From positions 67,330 to 131,329 of the forward strand of contig CAKSBC010000003.1 of NCBI GenBank assembly GCA_934438085.1: a stretch of 64,000 nucleotides of DNA, in the 5' to 3' direction. Below, piece after piece: positions 1 through 8,141 of this stretch (position 1 is its first letter; each line of letters opens with the position of its first letter). Under the pieces are notes generated by a model. It was not told where the DNA came from and ran no database searches. It was given only the letters and a program-made list of their open reading frames with translations. The translations under genes and the position numbers were made by a program. Source of the DNA: an uncultured Lachnospiraceae bacterium. GTDB taxonomy: Bacteria > Bacillota > Clostridia > Lachnospirales > Lachnospiraceae.

Positions 1-202
1 TGTGGTCATAGTTGGCATTAAAGGTCATGCCGTCATTGCTCTGAACACCATTCACATAAGTCTGCATTTTGTCAGACAGAGTGGTGGTTTCAAGCAGTTC
101 CGGGTCACCGCCCAGGTCGGGGAACTCAGTAATGTCAAGCAGCTTCTCCCATGTAGCCTGGTTCTTGTGCATGAGGAAGGTCATATAAGTACTTGTAGCC
201 AT
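1..202 (-). CDS. phage major tail (tube) protein, N-terminal part
   Basis: The reading frame starts at an ATG at 202, preceded by an AGGAGGT ribosome site, and stays open past the window edge, so only about 67 residues are visible. They begin MATSTYMTFLMHKN and contain short polar turns (DLGGDPELLETT, NGVQSNDGMTFNANYDH) typical of siphovirus tail tube proteins. Its place directly after the head-tail completion genes fits this role. Tube proteins polymerise into the tail lumen through which DNA passes. The assignment rests mainly on gene order and the N-terminal pattern. The remainder, and the rest of the tail and lysis modules, lie left of the window. Confidence 0.7.
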   Translation of the reverse strand, partial: MATSTYMTFLMHKNQATWEKLLDITEFPDLGGDPELLETTTLSDKMQTYVNGVQSNDGMTFNANYDH

Positions 203-208
203 TTTCAC

Positions 209-610
209 TTACCTCCTGTAAAAGTGTTTTCCATCGGTTGCCACACGGAAGCGGGCTGTAATCCGATAGATCGTTGCGTCCTCCATGTTCGGAACCGGGG
301 TCATAGCCGTGCGCCTAAAATTCATGGAGTACAATGCGTCATTGATTTCTTTAATAATCTTCTTGCATTCCGTTTTCTTACCCTCTGCCTTATTGGAGTA
401 GACATTGATTTCAAACATGGCAATGACCATATTCTCTTTCATGCTGCTATTCTGCCACTCCGTAGGGATATAGCAGTCACTCTGGGTAATACTCACATGA
501 GGAAAAGAAGAAGGTGATTTCACATATTCACTGGCAATGTCAATCTTAGGGAATTTCTCTCGCAAGATTTTTGCAAGCCTTGTATAGACTTCGTTTTCGC
601 AGTCAATCAT
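209..610 (-). CDS. phage tail completion / tail terminator-like protein
   Basis: A 133-residue protein. I chose the ATG at 610 because AGGAGGT lies seven bases upstream; the longer frame would begin with a GTG three codons earlier. The start overlaps the stop of the upstream HK97-gp10-like gene, which suggests translational coupling. The sequence starts MIDCENEVYTRLAKILRE and has the helix-then-strand layout of small tail-terminator or completion proteins that cap the tail and join it to the head. The position between the gp10-like protein and the tail tube gene supports this. No catalytic motif is visible. Confidence 0.7.
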   Translation of the reverse strand: MIDCENEVYTRLAKILREKFPKIDIASEYVKSPSSFPHVSITQSDCYIPTEWQNSSMKENMVIAMFEINVYSNKAEGKKTECKKIIKEINDALYSMNFRRTAMTPVPNMEDATIYRITARFRVATDGKHFYRR

Positions 611-1137
611 GTGTAACACCTCCTTGCTATCTCTGCAAATTTCTCTTCCAACTCTCTGACTGTTTCGTACATACTCATGTTTGCGGGGTTACCATAGGTG
701 TGAACTTCACCTGCGTGTTTTCCAGTGGTAATAACTTCACCGTTAGAACCAGGGTCACCAGTGTACCGCCATCCCTTTTCAAGCCGTCCCAGTTTATAAC
801 CGTAGCCGCCACGGGTGAAACCGTTCTTGCCTGCTTCCGGGTGATTGTCTGGATACTTAACGCCTGTACCAAACTCAATAAAGAGGACTGAACTTCCTAC
901 AGCTACCACGGCTACTTTGTTGTTATCCCGGCTCTCTACAGACACGCTCACATCATTCGTGCCGTCATAAACGGCTGTCTGGAACTTCGCTGTAGCCACC
1001 TGGACTCCTTCTTCGCCCAAGGCTTGTATGAATTTTTCAGTACACTCTTTCAACCACGTCTTGTAGTTCTTGAGTTCTTTAATGGCATTGTCAATGCTCT
1101 TTTCAGATAACGTAACTTTGATAACACGCTTTCTCAC
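607..1137 (-). CDS. HK97 gp10-like head-tail joining / minor structural protein
   Basis: A 176-residue protein. The central segment VAVGSSVLFIEFGTGV carries the FIEFGTG signature of the HK97 gp10 family. Members act at head-tail joining. The N-terminal half is a charged helix and the C-terminal half ends in a helix after a glycine-rich stretch (about residues 105-140). It overlaps the next gene by four bases and the preceding one by four (ATGA-type overlaps), as in a tightly packed late operon. The family call is good; the exact structural position is inferred from gene order. Confidence 0.8.
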   Translation of the reverse strand: MRKRVIKVTLSEKSIDNAIKELKNYKTWLKECTEKFIQALGEEGVQVATAKFQTAVYDGTNDVSVSVESRDNNKVAVVAVGSSVLFIEFGTGVKYPDNHPEAGKNGFTRGGYGYKLGRLEKGWRYTGDPGSNGEVITTGKHAGEVHTYGNPANMSMYETVRELEEKFAEIARRCYT

Positions 1138-1508
1138 GATACGGTCACCTTGCTAATCGCATAAGAAATACTGTTAAGGGACTTTGCGACACGCCGTACC
1201 CTATAGTCACAGAGAGGATTGCCGTCATTTCCGAACTCTGGCTCCTTATCCACAAAGAGCAGGGTGTTTTCGTCAATGGGGCAATTTGTATCATCGGTAA
1301 TGAGTACCTTATCATAGGACTCTAAGTTACCGAACATATTCACCTGGGCATATCCAGTCGCAGGTGAAACACTGCATTGCAGTTCAACTGGGCTTTCATA
1401 GCCCACCTGGTATTCACCAGTTTCATTCCCGTCATCGTCCAGAAGCGGCTCCCTGCCTTTATACAGGCAGTAATGCACGGGCTTGAGATTGCGCTTCATC
1501 AGCTTCAT
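1134..1508 (-). CDS. phage head closure / head-tail adaptor protein
   Basis: A 124-residue protein starting MKLMKRNLKPVHYCLYKGR, rich in beta-strand patterns and ending SYAISKVTVS. It lies between the gp6-like connector (upstream) and the gp10-like protein (downstream), the usual site of the head closure or stopper protein. It overlaps both neighbours by four bases. Acidic loop residues near 25-30 (DDDGNETGEY) and 70-80 are visible, but there is no diagnostic motif, so the name rests on length and synteny. Confidence 0.6.
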   Translation of the reverse strand: MKLMKRNLKPVHYCLYKGREPLLDDDGNETGEYQVGYESPVELQCSVSPATGYAQVNMFGNLESYDKVLITDDTNCPIDENTLLFVDKEPEFGNDGNPLCDYRVRRVAKSLNSISYAISKVTVS

Positions 1509-1825
1509 AGAATCACCCCCGCCATCGGAAGGATTCGCCGCAGCAGAGTAGGGGGAATGTCACCATCTTCATAAGAACGGGAAACGCCGTTTTCGCTGTG
1601 TGCTGTTTCACCCTCTGCCCCACGCTTGTTCAGCATATAGGCGGCAATCTCAACATGAACCGTGTCATATTTTGTAGGAACCGTATCTTCCTCTGTATAA
1701 GGGTAGGCACGGGAAAGCACTACCCCTTTCGCTAAAGTGAGGTAAGTGGACAACACATTGTCATCCGTTTCCTCTGTCATGCTTTTCAGCATGGTCAGCT
1801 TCTCTTCATCGGTCATGTTGTCCAC
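1505..1825 (-). CDS. phage head-tail connector (gp6-like adaptor)
   Basis: A 106-residue, mainly helical protein (MDNMTDEEKLTMLKSMTEE..., then LTLAKGVVLSRAYPYT and VEIAAYMLNKRGAEGE). This matches the DNA-packaging gp6-like adaptor family, which forms the ring beneath the portal. ENGVSRSYEDGDIPPTLLR near the C-terminus is the usual conserved loop. It directly follows the capsid gene and overlaps the head closure gene by four bases. Family level is reasonably sure from sequence pattern and synteny. Confidence 0.75.
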   Translation of the reverse strand: MDNMTDEEKLTMLKSMTEETDDNVLSTYLTLAKGVVLSRAYPYTEEDTVPTKYDTVHVEIAAYMLNKRGAEGETAHSENGVSRSYEDGDIPPTLLRRILPMAGVIL

Positions 1826-1841
1826 CTCCTTCTAATCTTCA

Positions 1842-2855
1842 TCAGCCCGCAGTCTTGCCAATGTCAGCGGCATTCGCCACATAAACAGAACGGCTGTAGG
1901 TCGGCTTCTCAAAGGTAGTAGAAATACCAGTGAACATACCGTGATACCATTCGGGACCATGGTCAAGACCAATCTGACCGAACAACTGATACTTATCACC
2001 TGCACCAGTCTTTGCAAGCGGCTCCAGGAAGAAGTTACCCTTACCCGGAACAGGCTGATAAACAGGAGCCAGAACGTCAAGGTTCAGAAGCAGTGCAGTA
2101 CCCGCAGGCAGGCACTCACCCAGATACAGGTAAACAACACCGATAGGCGTTACCACACTGGAAAGAGCGATACCGTTAATCTCACGGGCAGCGGGAACCA
2201 CGGTCAGACCATTCTGAACAGCGTCAGCATTGACCTGGAACAGAGTCACAGCGTCACACCACAGCACCAGACCGTCAGTCGGAGCATTTGCGCCGTAAAT
2301 CTTCTTCACCATGTCAGCAATGTCCCACAGACCCAGGGGCTTCTTGCCCATTGCCATAGTGTTAGAAGTGATAGCCTTTACCAGACCACGGGTCTTGTTC
2401 ACCTCAGTATCAGAAGTAGCCTTGTTGTACTCACCGTTGATAAAGGTGTACTCAATATCACGGTTGACCTTCTGAATCTTAGCGGCAACCTGGAAGTCCA
2501 GTTCGCTCATCGGGTTTGCCTGCTGCTCTGCAACATTGATACCGCTCAGAGTACCCATGTTGCTCTGCTTACCGTAAGAAACACCAACGGACTCCTGGAA
2601 AATCTGAGTGACGTTCGTTTTCTGAGAACGGGTCACAACACTACCTTCCGGGGCAGTCAGAGAAGCACTCTCACTGATTGCAGGCTGAGTGCCATTGCCG
2701 TTAGAGGTGTACTCCTGCCCGGTAACGAACTCTACATGATTCGTGGTTTTCGCCTTGCTACCAATGATGGAAGAAAGCGGGGTACGCACGTTACCCTTGT
2801 TAAACAGCATTCCAGAATAATTCAGAACGCCAAAACTGGTTGCAATATCTGCCAT
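1842..2855 (-). CDS. major capsid protein, SU10-like
   Basis: A 337-residue protein downstream of the scaffold gene and preceded by a GGAGG-type ribosome site. The early segment NVRTPLSSIIGSKAKTTNHVEFVTGQEYTS, the domain with SGINVAEQQANPMSELDFQV and the EYTFINGEYN block fit the SU10-type branch of HK97-fold capsid proteins. Length is normal for the family. It would assemble the icosahedral shell around the scaffold. Nothing suggests truncation. Confidence 0.85.
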   Translation of the reverse strand: MADIATSFGVLNYSGMLFNKGNVRTPLSSIIGSKAKTTNHVEFVTGQEYTSNGNGTQPAISESASLTAPEGSVVTRSQKTNVTQIFQESVGVSYGKQSNMGTLSGINVAEQQANPMSELDFQVAAKIQKVNRDIEYTFINGEYNKATSDTEVNKTRGLVKAITSNTMAMGKKPLGLWDIADMVKKIYGANAPTDGLVLWCDAVTLFQVNADAVQNGLTVVPAAREINGIALSSVVTPIGVVYLYLGECLPAGTALLLNLDVLAPVYQPVPGKGNFFLEPLAKTGAGDKYQLFGQIGLDHGPEWYHGMFTGISTTFEKPTYSRSVYVANAADIGKTAG

Positions 2856-2874
2856 TGTCTTTTACCTCCAATGT

Positions 2875-3465
2875 TTAGTCTTTAATCTGATTCGCTTCAT
2901 CCTGCGCTTTCAGACGTGTATAGTAGGCAACTGCGGTCAAATCGCCGCTTGCCTGCGCTTCTTCGATTTTCTTAGCGTAATCCATGCCGCCTGTCCCATC
3001 AGAACCCGCAGCAGGTCTGGGAGTTTTCTTCATCTGTTCGGCACGAATAGCCTTTTCACGGGACTCATTGAACGTAGCCTGGTTCTTCATAACCGTGTCC
3101 ATATCGCCGTCAACCATTGCGATTGCGGTACTGTCAGCAAGTTTCTCATCGTAGCCCATGGCTACCAGTTTGGTCTTTTTGTCTGCCAGGGCGATAGAAC
3201 GCTTCAAGTCGGCATTTTCCTGGGTCAGCTTGTCCATGGTTGCTTTCTGTTCAGCGGCAGCGGCTTCATCCGCAGTCTGCTTACCTCTCAACTGCTTCTT
3301 GTAATCAGCAGCTTCGGAGTTGGCTTTAGAAAGCTGTGCTTTCAGACGATTGATCTCAGCGTCATTACTCTGACCTGCACCCGCAGCCTGCAAAGCAGTG
3401 GAAATCTCTTCCTCAGTCATACCTTCCTTGTAGGAATCTCCAAGCAAATCACTTAAATAACTCAT
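2875..3465 (-). CDS. capsid scaffolding protein (phage GP20-like)
   Basis: A 196-residue, strongly charged, alanine-rich protein with a predicted long coiled coil from about residue 35 to 90 (NDAEINRLKAQLSKANSEAADYKKQL) and a second helix around 110-150. This is typical of gp20-type scaffold proteins, which guide shell assembly and are then lost. It starts MSYLSDLLGDSYKEG after an AGGAGG site and directly precedes the capsid gene, the canonical order. Confidence 0.8.
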   Translation of the reverse strand: MSYLSDLLGDSYKEGMTEEEISTALQAAGAGQSNDAEINRLKAQLSKANSEAADYKKQLRGKQTADEAAAAEQKATMDKLTQENADLKRSIALADKKTKLVAMGYDEKLADSTAIAMVDGDMDTVMKNQATFNESREKAIRAEQMKKTPRPAAGSDGTGGMDYAKKIEEAQASGDLTAVAYYTRLKAQDEANQIKD

Positions 3466-3480
3466 AATAAAAGTCCTCCT

Positions 3481-3562
3481 TGCGTTTTAAGGTGTTCCCT
3501 CACCATGTTTGTCCGTTTTATCCTCTTGTCTGAGTGTGCGTTTTAAGGTGTTCCCTCACCAT
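3481..3562. repeat. two copies of a 26-bp direct repeat upstream of the scaffold gene
   Basis: The 26 bases at 3481-3506 recur exactly at 3537-3562, 56 bases apart with a 30-base spacer. Each copy contains a small GGTG/CACC stem, and on the minus strand each would start a tiny frame MVREHLKT. They occupy the short gap between head morphogenesis and scaffold. A local tandem duplication is the simplest reading. Two copies are too few for a CRISPR array. Confidence 0.7.
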
Positions 3563-3571
3563 ACAAGCAGG

Positions 3572-4168
3572 TCAATCCTGCGAAGTATCAGTTTCAAGTT
3601 TGAGTACACAGCGGCAATTCACATTGTTCTCTGCCTTAGTGAACTCTCCCGGTCTGGAAGCATGGTCACCATCAAAGGTGTAGAACTCTTCATCCAGAGC
3701 CACGCTCACACCTTCCAGGTATTTGTGAGTATCCCGAACGGCTTCATCACGGACAGTCACCCATTTCTTTGAAACCCCAAGTCCTCTTGTAGACTGGAAC
3801 TCATAGGCTCCATCCTCTTCCGCTGCATTGAATACCCGGTGATATTCAGATTCAACTAACGTCTGTAATCCCGACAAATCCCCGGCTCTTACATGGTCAG
3901 CGATTCTGTCCTCAAAGGTTTTACCGTCTATCACCTCATAAATGGCTTCCTTCATGGAACCCACGTCTACGGTCAAATCGTAGGCAAGCATATCTGCCGT
4001 GGCTGTAATGCCCTGCTGATAAGCCCGGATGAGCAGTGATAGAATGTCATCCGCAATCTGAGCAACCTTTGAGGTCATGTCCTGCCCAGAAGCAGAGTAG
4101 TAACTGGTGGAAGTCAGAATGTTGAGTTCATCAAACGCAGCAATATAAGCTGAAAATGTATTGTTCAT
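3572..4168 (-). CDS. phage head morphogenesis / minor capsid protein (SPP1 gp7-like)
   Basis: About 198 residues. The C-terminal region (WVTVRDEAVRDTHKYLEGVSV, then NCRCVLKLE) carries the D-x-R-x-x-H and NCRC signatures of the SPP1 gp7/Mu gpF family, a minor head protein bound to the portal. It is shorter than many family members because the N-terminal part is reduced. The best start is an ATG at 4168. It has no ribosome binding site and sits directly after the T-run of a hairpin terminator, so initiation is unusual. A TTG two codons upstream is no better. Confidence 0.8.
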   Translation of the reverse strand: MNNTFSAYIAAFDELNILTSTSYYSASGQDMTSKVAQIADDILSLLIRAYQQGITATADMLAYDLTVDVGSMKEAIYEVIDGKTFEDRIADHVRAGDLSGLQTLVESEYHRVFNAAEEDGAYEFQSTRGLGVSKKWVTVRDEAVRDTHKYLEGVSVALDEEFYTFDGDHASRPGEFTKAENNVNCRCVLKLETDTSQD

Positions 4169-4172
4169 AGAC

Positions 4173-4211
4173 AAAATAAAAAGGGACTATGAGTTCATCA
4201 CTCACAGTCCC
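4173..4211 (-). terminator. intrinsic terminator inside the late operon
   Basis: On the minus strand a 12-bp stem (GGGACTGTGAGT pairing with ACTCATAGTCCC, one G-T pair) with a five-base loop is followed by CTTTTTATTTTG. This is a complete rho-independent terminator between the portal/small-gene pair and the head morphogenesis gene. It must leak or be antiterminated for the downstream late genes to be expressed from the portal promoter. Confidence 0.75.
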
Positions 4212-4241
4212 ATTGGACTCACCAGAACCTTTGTCCTGGTG

Positions 4242-4379
4242 TTACTCTTTCATTCTCATTTTGCGTTTGATTTCAACAATCGTGACCTTACCCTGCTCAA
4301 TCAGCACTTCCACTCTGCTGCCGTGCTTGAGCAGCGTTTCCACCTGCTGCACCATTTCCTTTGTCAGTGTTGGAGTCAT
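4242..4379 (-). CDS. small phage protein overlapping the portal 3' end
   Basis: A 45-residue protein (starts MTPTLTKEMVQQVETLLKHG). AGGAGG lies nine bases before the chosen ATG. It overlaps the last 83 bases of the portal gene in another frame. A helix followed by a basic beta-like tail (VEVLIEQGKVTIVEIKRK) resembles small proteins often found after portal genes in Clostridia phages. Function unknown. The ribosome site and compact fold pattern argue that it is real. Confidence 0.65.
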   Translation of the reverse strand: MTPTLTKEMVQQVETLLKHGSRVEVLIEQGKVTIVEIKRKMRMKE

Positions 4380-5772
4380 CGGTTTCATCCTCCTTTTCCG
4401 TATTCTGCTTTTCAAGCAACTCCTGTGCTTTCTTCTCCTGTTCCTCTGCATATTCCGCACTTAATGTGTATGCCAGGTCAGAATCAACAAACAGTCCGCA
4501 ATGCTCAAAGGCAAGCCGTGGATGAATCTTACTGTTCTTCAACATAAGGTCAAGCACCTGGGCTTTTTGCAGGATGTTTTCGTAATTTCTTCGGGTAAAG
4601 CGAATTTCAATATTGCAAACCTTCAAGTCCATGCCTTTCAGAGTTTTGCAGATATTCAGAATCAACTTGAGGAAAATCCTCTCGCTCTTCTTGAACATCA
4701 ATTCGCTGTCTTTTGCTCTTGCTTCCGCAGCAGACCAACCATCTCTCATAATGACCGCAGACCCGGTATCACTGGTAGACGTACCACCGTTGCGGTTCGG
4801 CATACCACAGATAGTCAATACCGTCTGGTACATATGGTCAACCAGAGTTTGTGTTTCGCCCTGGTTCAGAGTACTGGTCAGATAAGATACTTCGGCTTTC
4901 AACTGAGGGTCAATATCCCGGAACTTAATAGCCCCTTCCTCTCTCAGCTTCTCATAATCATCAGACGAAATGTCCACGTTATGGAAAAGCATGAGTGCCT
5001 GGATGAACTGTTCAACACCATCCTGGCGGTTACTGTCCGTAAGGTTGATAGCGTCCAGAAGAGGAATAACCAACTCAAACGCACCGATACGGGCAATGTT
5101 CAAAGGATATTCAATGATGGGAATATCACCCAGAATATGCGGCTCTGCCTTGATGATATGAGATTCTACAATCTCAAAATACTCATGGTCAGAGTAGCAG
5201 CTATAGTGAACTATGCCGTTGTCATCCACCACATACTTGACACCCAGGAGCGGCTTGTTCCCAAGACCGTTATTGTACACCACAAAGGTGTTCCGTGGGT
5301 CAAGCGTGTAGATTTCAAACGGGGAATCATCATCCTCACCTACGTCCTCATCTGGGAGAACCATTCTGAAAGACGTACCGCAGATATGGAACCAGTCAGC
5401 AAGTTCCTTATCCTTTGCAGGCTTCTCTTCGGCAAACACAAATTCGTTAAGCTGATTGATTGCGTCCGACAGATTATCACCGTTACCACGGGAAACATAC
5501 TGTAGAGGTTCGCCCATCAAGTAGCCAGACTTGAAGGACACAATCTCGTTCGCCCTGTTCTCCACGATTTTATTACAAATCTCTGGACGAACCTGTTTCT
5601 CACGGTTGAGAATCGGCTGTAAACCTCTGTAGTAATACCACAGATATTGAATTTCACTGCGATTCTCCCAGTGATAAGGAAGTGCCTTATTGAGAATCGC
5701 AACTACGTTCTCAACGGTCACTTCGGTTTCATCAGACTTTATCATGCGTCTACCGTATAAACCGAAAGACAC
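4297..5772 (-). CDS. portal protein, SPP1 gp6 family
   Basis: A 491-residue protein if started at the GTG at 5772, seven bases after GGAGGT; an ATG nine codons later is the alternative. Family features are the early WENRSEIQYLWYYYRGLQPIL segment, NKIVENRANEIVSFKSGYLMGEPLQY, and the distal FDLKD-like wing and stem region ending in an acidic, glutamine-rich tail (EEQEKKAQELLEKQ...). The portal forms the dodecameric gate for DNA packaging and docks the terminase. It has its own promoter immediately upstream and leads the head gene set. Confidence 0.9.
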   Translation of the reverse strand: MSFGLYGRRMIKSDETEVTVENVVAILNKALPYHWENRSEIQYLWYYYRGLQPILNREKQVRPEICNKIVENRANEIVSFKSGYLMGEPLQYVSRGNGDNLSDAINQLNEFVFAEEKPAKDKELADWFHICGTSFRMVLPDEDVGEDDDSPFEIYTLDPRNTFVVYNNGLGNKPLLGVKYVVDDNGIVHYSCYSDHEYFEIVESHIIKAEPHILGDIPIIEYPLNIARIGAFELVIPLLDAINLTDSNRQDGVEQFIQALMLFHNVDISSDDYEKLREEGAIKFRDIDPQLKAEVSYLTSTLNQGETQTLVDHMYQTVLTICGMPNRNGGTSTSDTGSAVIMRDGWSAAEARAKDSELMFKKSERIFLKLILNICKTLKGMDLKVCNIEIRFTRRNYENILQKAQVLDLMLKNSKIHPRLAFEHCGLFVDSDLAYTLSAEYAEEQEKKAQELLEKQNTEKEDETDDSNTDKGNGAAGGNAAQARQQSGSAD

Positions 5773-5808
5773 GCAAGCCACCTCCAATCCTACATTTTAT
5801 CTATTGTA

Positions 5809-5837
5809 ATTATAACACTCTTCAATGGTTATTTCAA
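5809..5837 (-). promoter_or_regulatory. promoter upstream of the portal gene
   Basis: On the minus strand a TTGAAA -35 (5832-5837) is separated by 17 bases from a perfect TATAAT -10 (5809-5814), about 35 bases before the portal ribosome site. This would give a second late transcript that starts after terL. Confidence 0.65.
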
Positions 5838-5877
5838 GAGATTTCTTGATATAAGGTTAGAAGAGTTTTTGTGTAAA

Positions 5878-7545
5878 TTAACACGGTCTTTTGAACACTT
5901 CAACCTTCGCCCCAACCAGTCCACGCAGTTCATTCTCAAGCAGAGACAGGGAGTCGGGTGCGTCATCATGCGGCACTTTGCCAGACCGGGTGTAGGTTGT
6001 GACCTGCTTCATAAACATGGCATACTGGCTGTTCCGTGCATAGAGTGACGGGTCTTTGAAATAAAAGTGCTTGATGATGTTATCGGAAGCGAACTCAATA
6101 CGAGTCTGCTTGTTGCTGATAGTCCGCTTCGTTCGGATATTGCAGACATACTTTCGGTCAGTCAAAATCTGCTGTACGTCTCTGGCAAAGTATGTACCTG
6201 CATTATTCGACTCAAAGGTTCCTGCTACCACAAGATTGTCCATCAGAGCCTTTGCACACTCTGGCTTAGTGACCTCTGGCGGGGAATCATCGAATACCAC
6301 GTCTATAATGTAGACCTCATCTCCGTACACAGCAGCAATCGGCATAGAGCAATAGTCAGCACCCTTGTCTGCCGTATCGCAAACGGCAATGATACTGTCT
6401 GGCTCACGATCTACAGGCAGTTCAAAGTATCGGTTCAAGGACGCTTCCGGGAAAAGAATACCCTTCGCTTCAAACGGCTGCTGCTGAAACTCTGACTCAA
6501 ACTGCTCTGCCGAAAGCATTTCCCTCTGGTCACGGAAGTACTGCGTGGTGAAAACCTTCCTGCCCTCACGAATGTATTCAAAGTTACTCTCATCCGTCAC
6601 GGGGTCAAGAGCCGGGGTTTCAATAATCTTGCACCGCTTGCCCTGCTTCCGCATTTCTTCCTGCAAGTGACCGATAGGGTCATATAGAGAATATCGTGTA
6701 CCGCAGATAACGATAGGCGTACCCTCAATGGCACGTCCGATAATATCACCCGAAATAACCTCCCACTTGTCATCAAGCCGCTGTCTGTTCTTCGCTTCCT
6801 CACGTCCCTCTACGCAGTCATCCAGGTAGAGAAGATTGGTTGCTTCCGAAAGACCTACCTGCCGTGCGTCAATAGAACGGCACATGACAGTAGGAAATCG
6901 GGACTTGTGCAGAAGGTTAATGACCTTCGTATCGGCATTGGTCTGTACCAGTTTGCTCTCCGGGAAAATATCATAAAAATGATAATCGTTCGGCTGCTGA
7001 ATGTACTCAAGGCAACCTTTGTAGAAAGACTGAACGAGGTCATCACCTGTACCCTCCATCAACGTAGAGCGGTCTGGGAATTTACCAGAAAGCATATTCG
7101 TAAAATTGATACCAAGCTGAGACTTGCCACATCGTTTCGGCATAGAGATGGACAGAAAGTCCAGTTTCCCGTCAAGAACTTCCTGGTATCCTTCCACATA
7201 CCGCTTGAGATAGTGGCGGCGGGGCAGATAGAACTTCTTGTCAAGCGGCTTACCGTACTCTACCGCCTGTAAGTATGCGTCAAAGTAATGTGGCGCACAG
7301 AACAGCAGGGAGCGAAACAGCAGATTGTCAAATTCCTCTGCCGTCTTGAAATCCCTGGTATCTACTGCCAGTTTCAATCCTGCTCTGATTTCCTCCTGCA
7401 AAGCCTGGTTCCATTCGTGAGCCAGTCGAAACTCCGTGCCTTCGTAGTCCCGGCACAGAGCGAACTTATCATCATAGGCTGCAACATCAAGCGGACTCTT
7501 TAGGATAGCCCGGTCAATGCTGCTTTTCATCTTACTATAATCCAT
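5878..7545 (-). CDS. terminase large subunit
   Basis: A 555-residue DNA-packaging motor. The start is the ATG at 7545, four bases after GGAGGT; the longer frame adds six unsupported residues. The N-terminal ATPase has a Walker A-like SMPKRCGKSQ near residue 135 and a Walker B LLYLDDC near 240. A coupling motif CGTRYS lies near 285. The C-terminal RNase H-like nuclease has AVCDTADKGADYCS near 390 and DDAPDSLS near 535, supplying its acidic residues. Length is slightly above average. It is separated from the likely small subunit by a plus-strand cassette of about 3 kb, which is unusual. Confidence 0.93.
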   Translation of the reverse strand: MDYSKMKSSIDRAILKSPLDVAAYDDKFALCRDYEGTEFRLAHEWNQALQEEIRAGLKLAVDTRDFKTAEEFDNLLFRSLLFCAPHYFDAYLQAVEYGKPLDKKFYLPRRHYLKRYVEGYQEVLDGKLDFLSISMPKRCGKSQLGINFTNMLSGKFPDRSTLMEGTGDDLVQSFYKGCLEYIQQPNDYHFYDIFPESKLVQTNADTKVINLLHKSRFPTVMCRSIDARQVGLSEATNLLYLDDCVEGREEAKNRQRLDDKWEVISGDIIGRAIEGTPIVICGTRYSLYDPIGHLQEEMRKQGKRCKIIETPALDPVTDESNFEYIREGRKVFTTQYFRDQREMLSAEQFESEFQQQPFEAKGILFPEASLNRYFELPVDREPDSIIAVCDTADKGADYCSMPIAAVYGDEVYIIDVVFDDSPPEVTKPECAKALMDNLVVAGTFESNNAGTYFARDVQQILTDRKYVCNIRTKRTISNKQTRIEFASDNIIKHFYFKDPSLYARNSQYAMFMKQVTTYTRSGKVPHDDAPDSLSLLENELRGLVGAKVEVFKRPC

Positions 7546-7561
7546 ACATACCTCCGTAAAC

Positions 7562-7598
7562 AAAAAAAAATGGAACCGTCAATTAAGACAGTCCCATT
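7562..7598 (-). terminator. intrinsic terminator just upstream of terL
   Basis: On the minus strand an imperfect 12-bp stem (10 of 12 pairs, six-base loop) is followed by nine T residues. It lies 17 bases before the terL start codon. Its 5' arm (CCAATGGGACTGT) is the same as that of the terminator at 4173-4211. It would separate the upstream leftward transcript from terL unless antiterminated. Confidence 0.65.
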
Positions 7599-7612
7599 GG
7601 ACAAACCGTAAC

Positions 7613-7765
7613 TCACTTACGGCTACATATTAACTTAAAAGGCAGGCTCAAGCACCATACCACAGGTCTAACTACAATGTTCCAGGTGACCCATGCCGAA
7701 ATCCAGAAGAATGATTTAATGCACCACCATAGGAACCACAGACAGCAGAATAAAATATAGAACAT
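7613..7765 (-). CDS. small membrane protein
   Basis: About 50 residues from the ATG at 7765 (AAGGATG-like ribosome site nine bases before); a longer frame adds 12 residues without one. The peptide is almost wholly hydrophobic and aromatic (MFYILFCCLWFLWWCIKSFF...) with one or two membrane segments and a basic end (LICSRK). Function unknown. A CCGTAA/TTACGG stem overlaps its stop. Confidence 0.5.
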   Translation of the reverse strand: MFYILFCCLWFLWWCIKSFFWISAWVTWNIVVRPVVWCLSLPFKLICSRK

Positions 7766-7791
7766 GGTTTCACCATCCTTTCTCTTAGCGT

Positions 7792-7878
7792 GGTAGGGCA
7801 AATCAGAAAATCTGTATAAGTTTTCTTAGTAGAGTCTTTACTATAAAAACTTAGTGAAAAATTCGATTTTACCCTACC
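7792..7878. repeat. 87-bp dyad element A (partner of 11149-11235)
   Basis: An imperfect palindrome with outer arms GGTAGGGCAAAT and ATTTTACCCTACC and inner arms AAGTTTT/AAAACTT. Its reverse complement aligns without gaps to the 87-bp element at 11149-11235, with roughly 70 percent identity by eye. The HTH gene stop codon lies inside it. It marks one edge of the 3.3-kb block with the regulator, the plus-strand cassette and the small terminase. Confidence 0.7.
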
Positions 7879-8123
7879 ATGTCTGTCTGACCAACCTCAT
7901 ATCCACCTTCGGGAATAGGCGTTTCATCGGGAACAACCACGATTTTATAACCAAGTGCGCCCAACATCGTTTTGAGAAGAGATACAGGAATATCCTTACG
8001 TCCCTTCTTATTATTCAGCCTGTCCCAGACGGTTGCCTGTGTTATATCTAATCTCCGTGCCAGTTCAGCATTCGTGACTTCATCGGTACTCATAATGTCT
8101 TTGATAATCTCTCTTGCTTCCAT
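7869..8123 (-). CDS. HTH transcriptional regulator of the plus-strand cassette
   Basis: An 84-residue protein from the ATG at 8123 (AGGAGG, six bases before). The helix-turn-helix is clear: TNAELARRLDITQATVWDRLNN at about residues 18-40, resembling small XRE or Cro-like regulators. The C-terminal half (PVSLLKTMLGALGYKIVVVP) could dimerise. The gene is transcribed away from the plus-strand cassette. Both promoters carry copies of the same 16-bp sequence, so it probably controls its own promoter and the divergent one. The DNA-binding fold is sure; the repressor role is inferred. Confidence 0.8.
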   Translation of the reverse strand: MEAREIIKDIMSTDEVTNAELARRLDITQATVWDRLNNKKGRKDIPVSLLKTMLGALGYKIVVVPDETPIPEGGYEVGQTDMVG

Positions 8124-8141
8124 ATTGCACCTCCTATGGTC

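Noticed and set aside
1941..2885. Plus-strand frame of 314 codons opposite the capsid gene
   Set aside because: Antisense shadow of the major capsid protein with no start signal.
3481..3562. Mini CRISPR array
   Set aside because: Only two repeats, no cas genes, and the repeats lie inside a phage late operon; tandem duplication is simpler.
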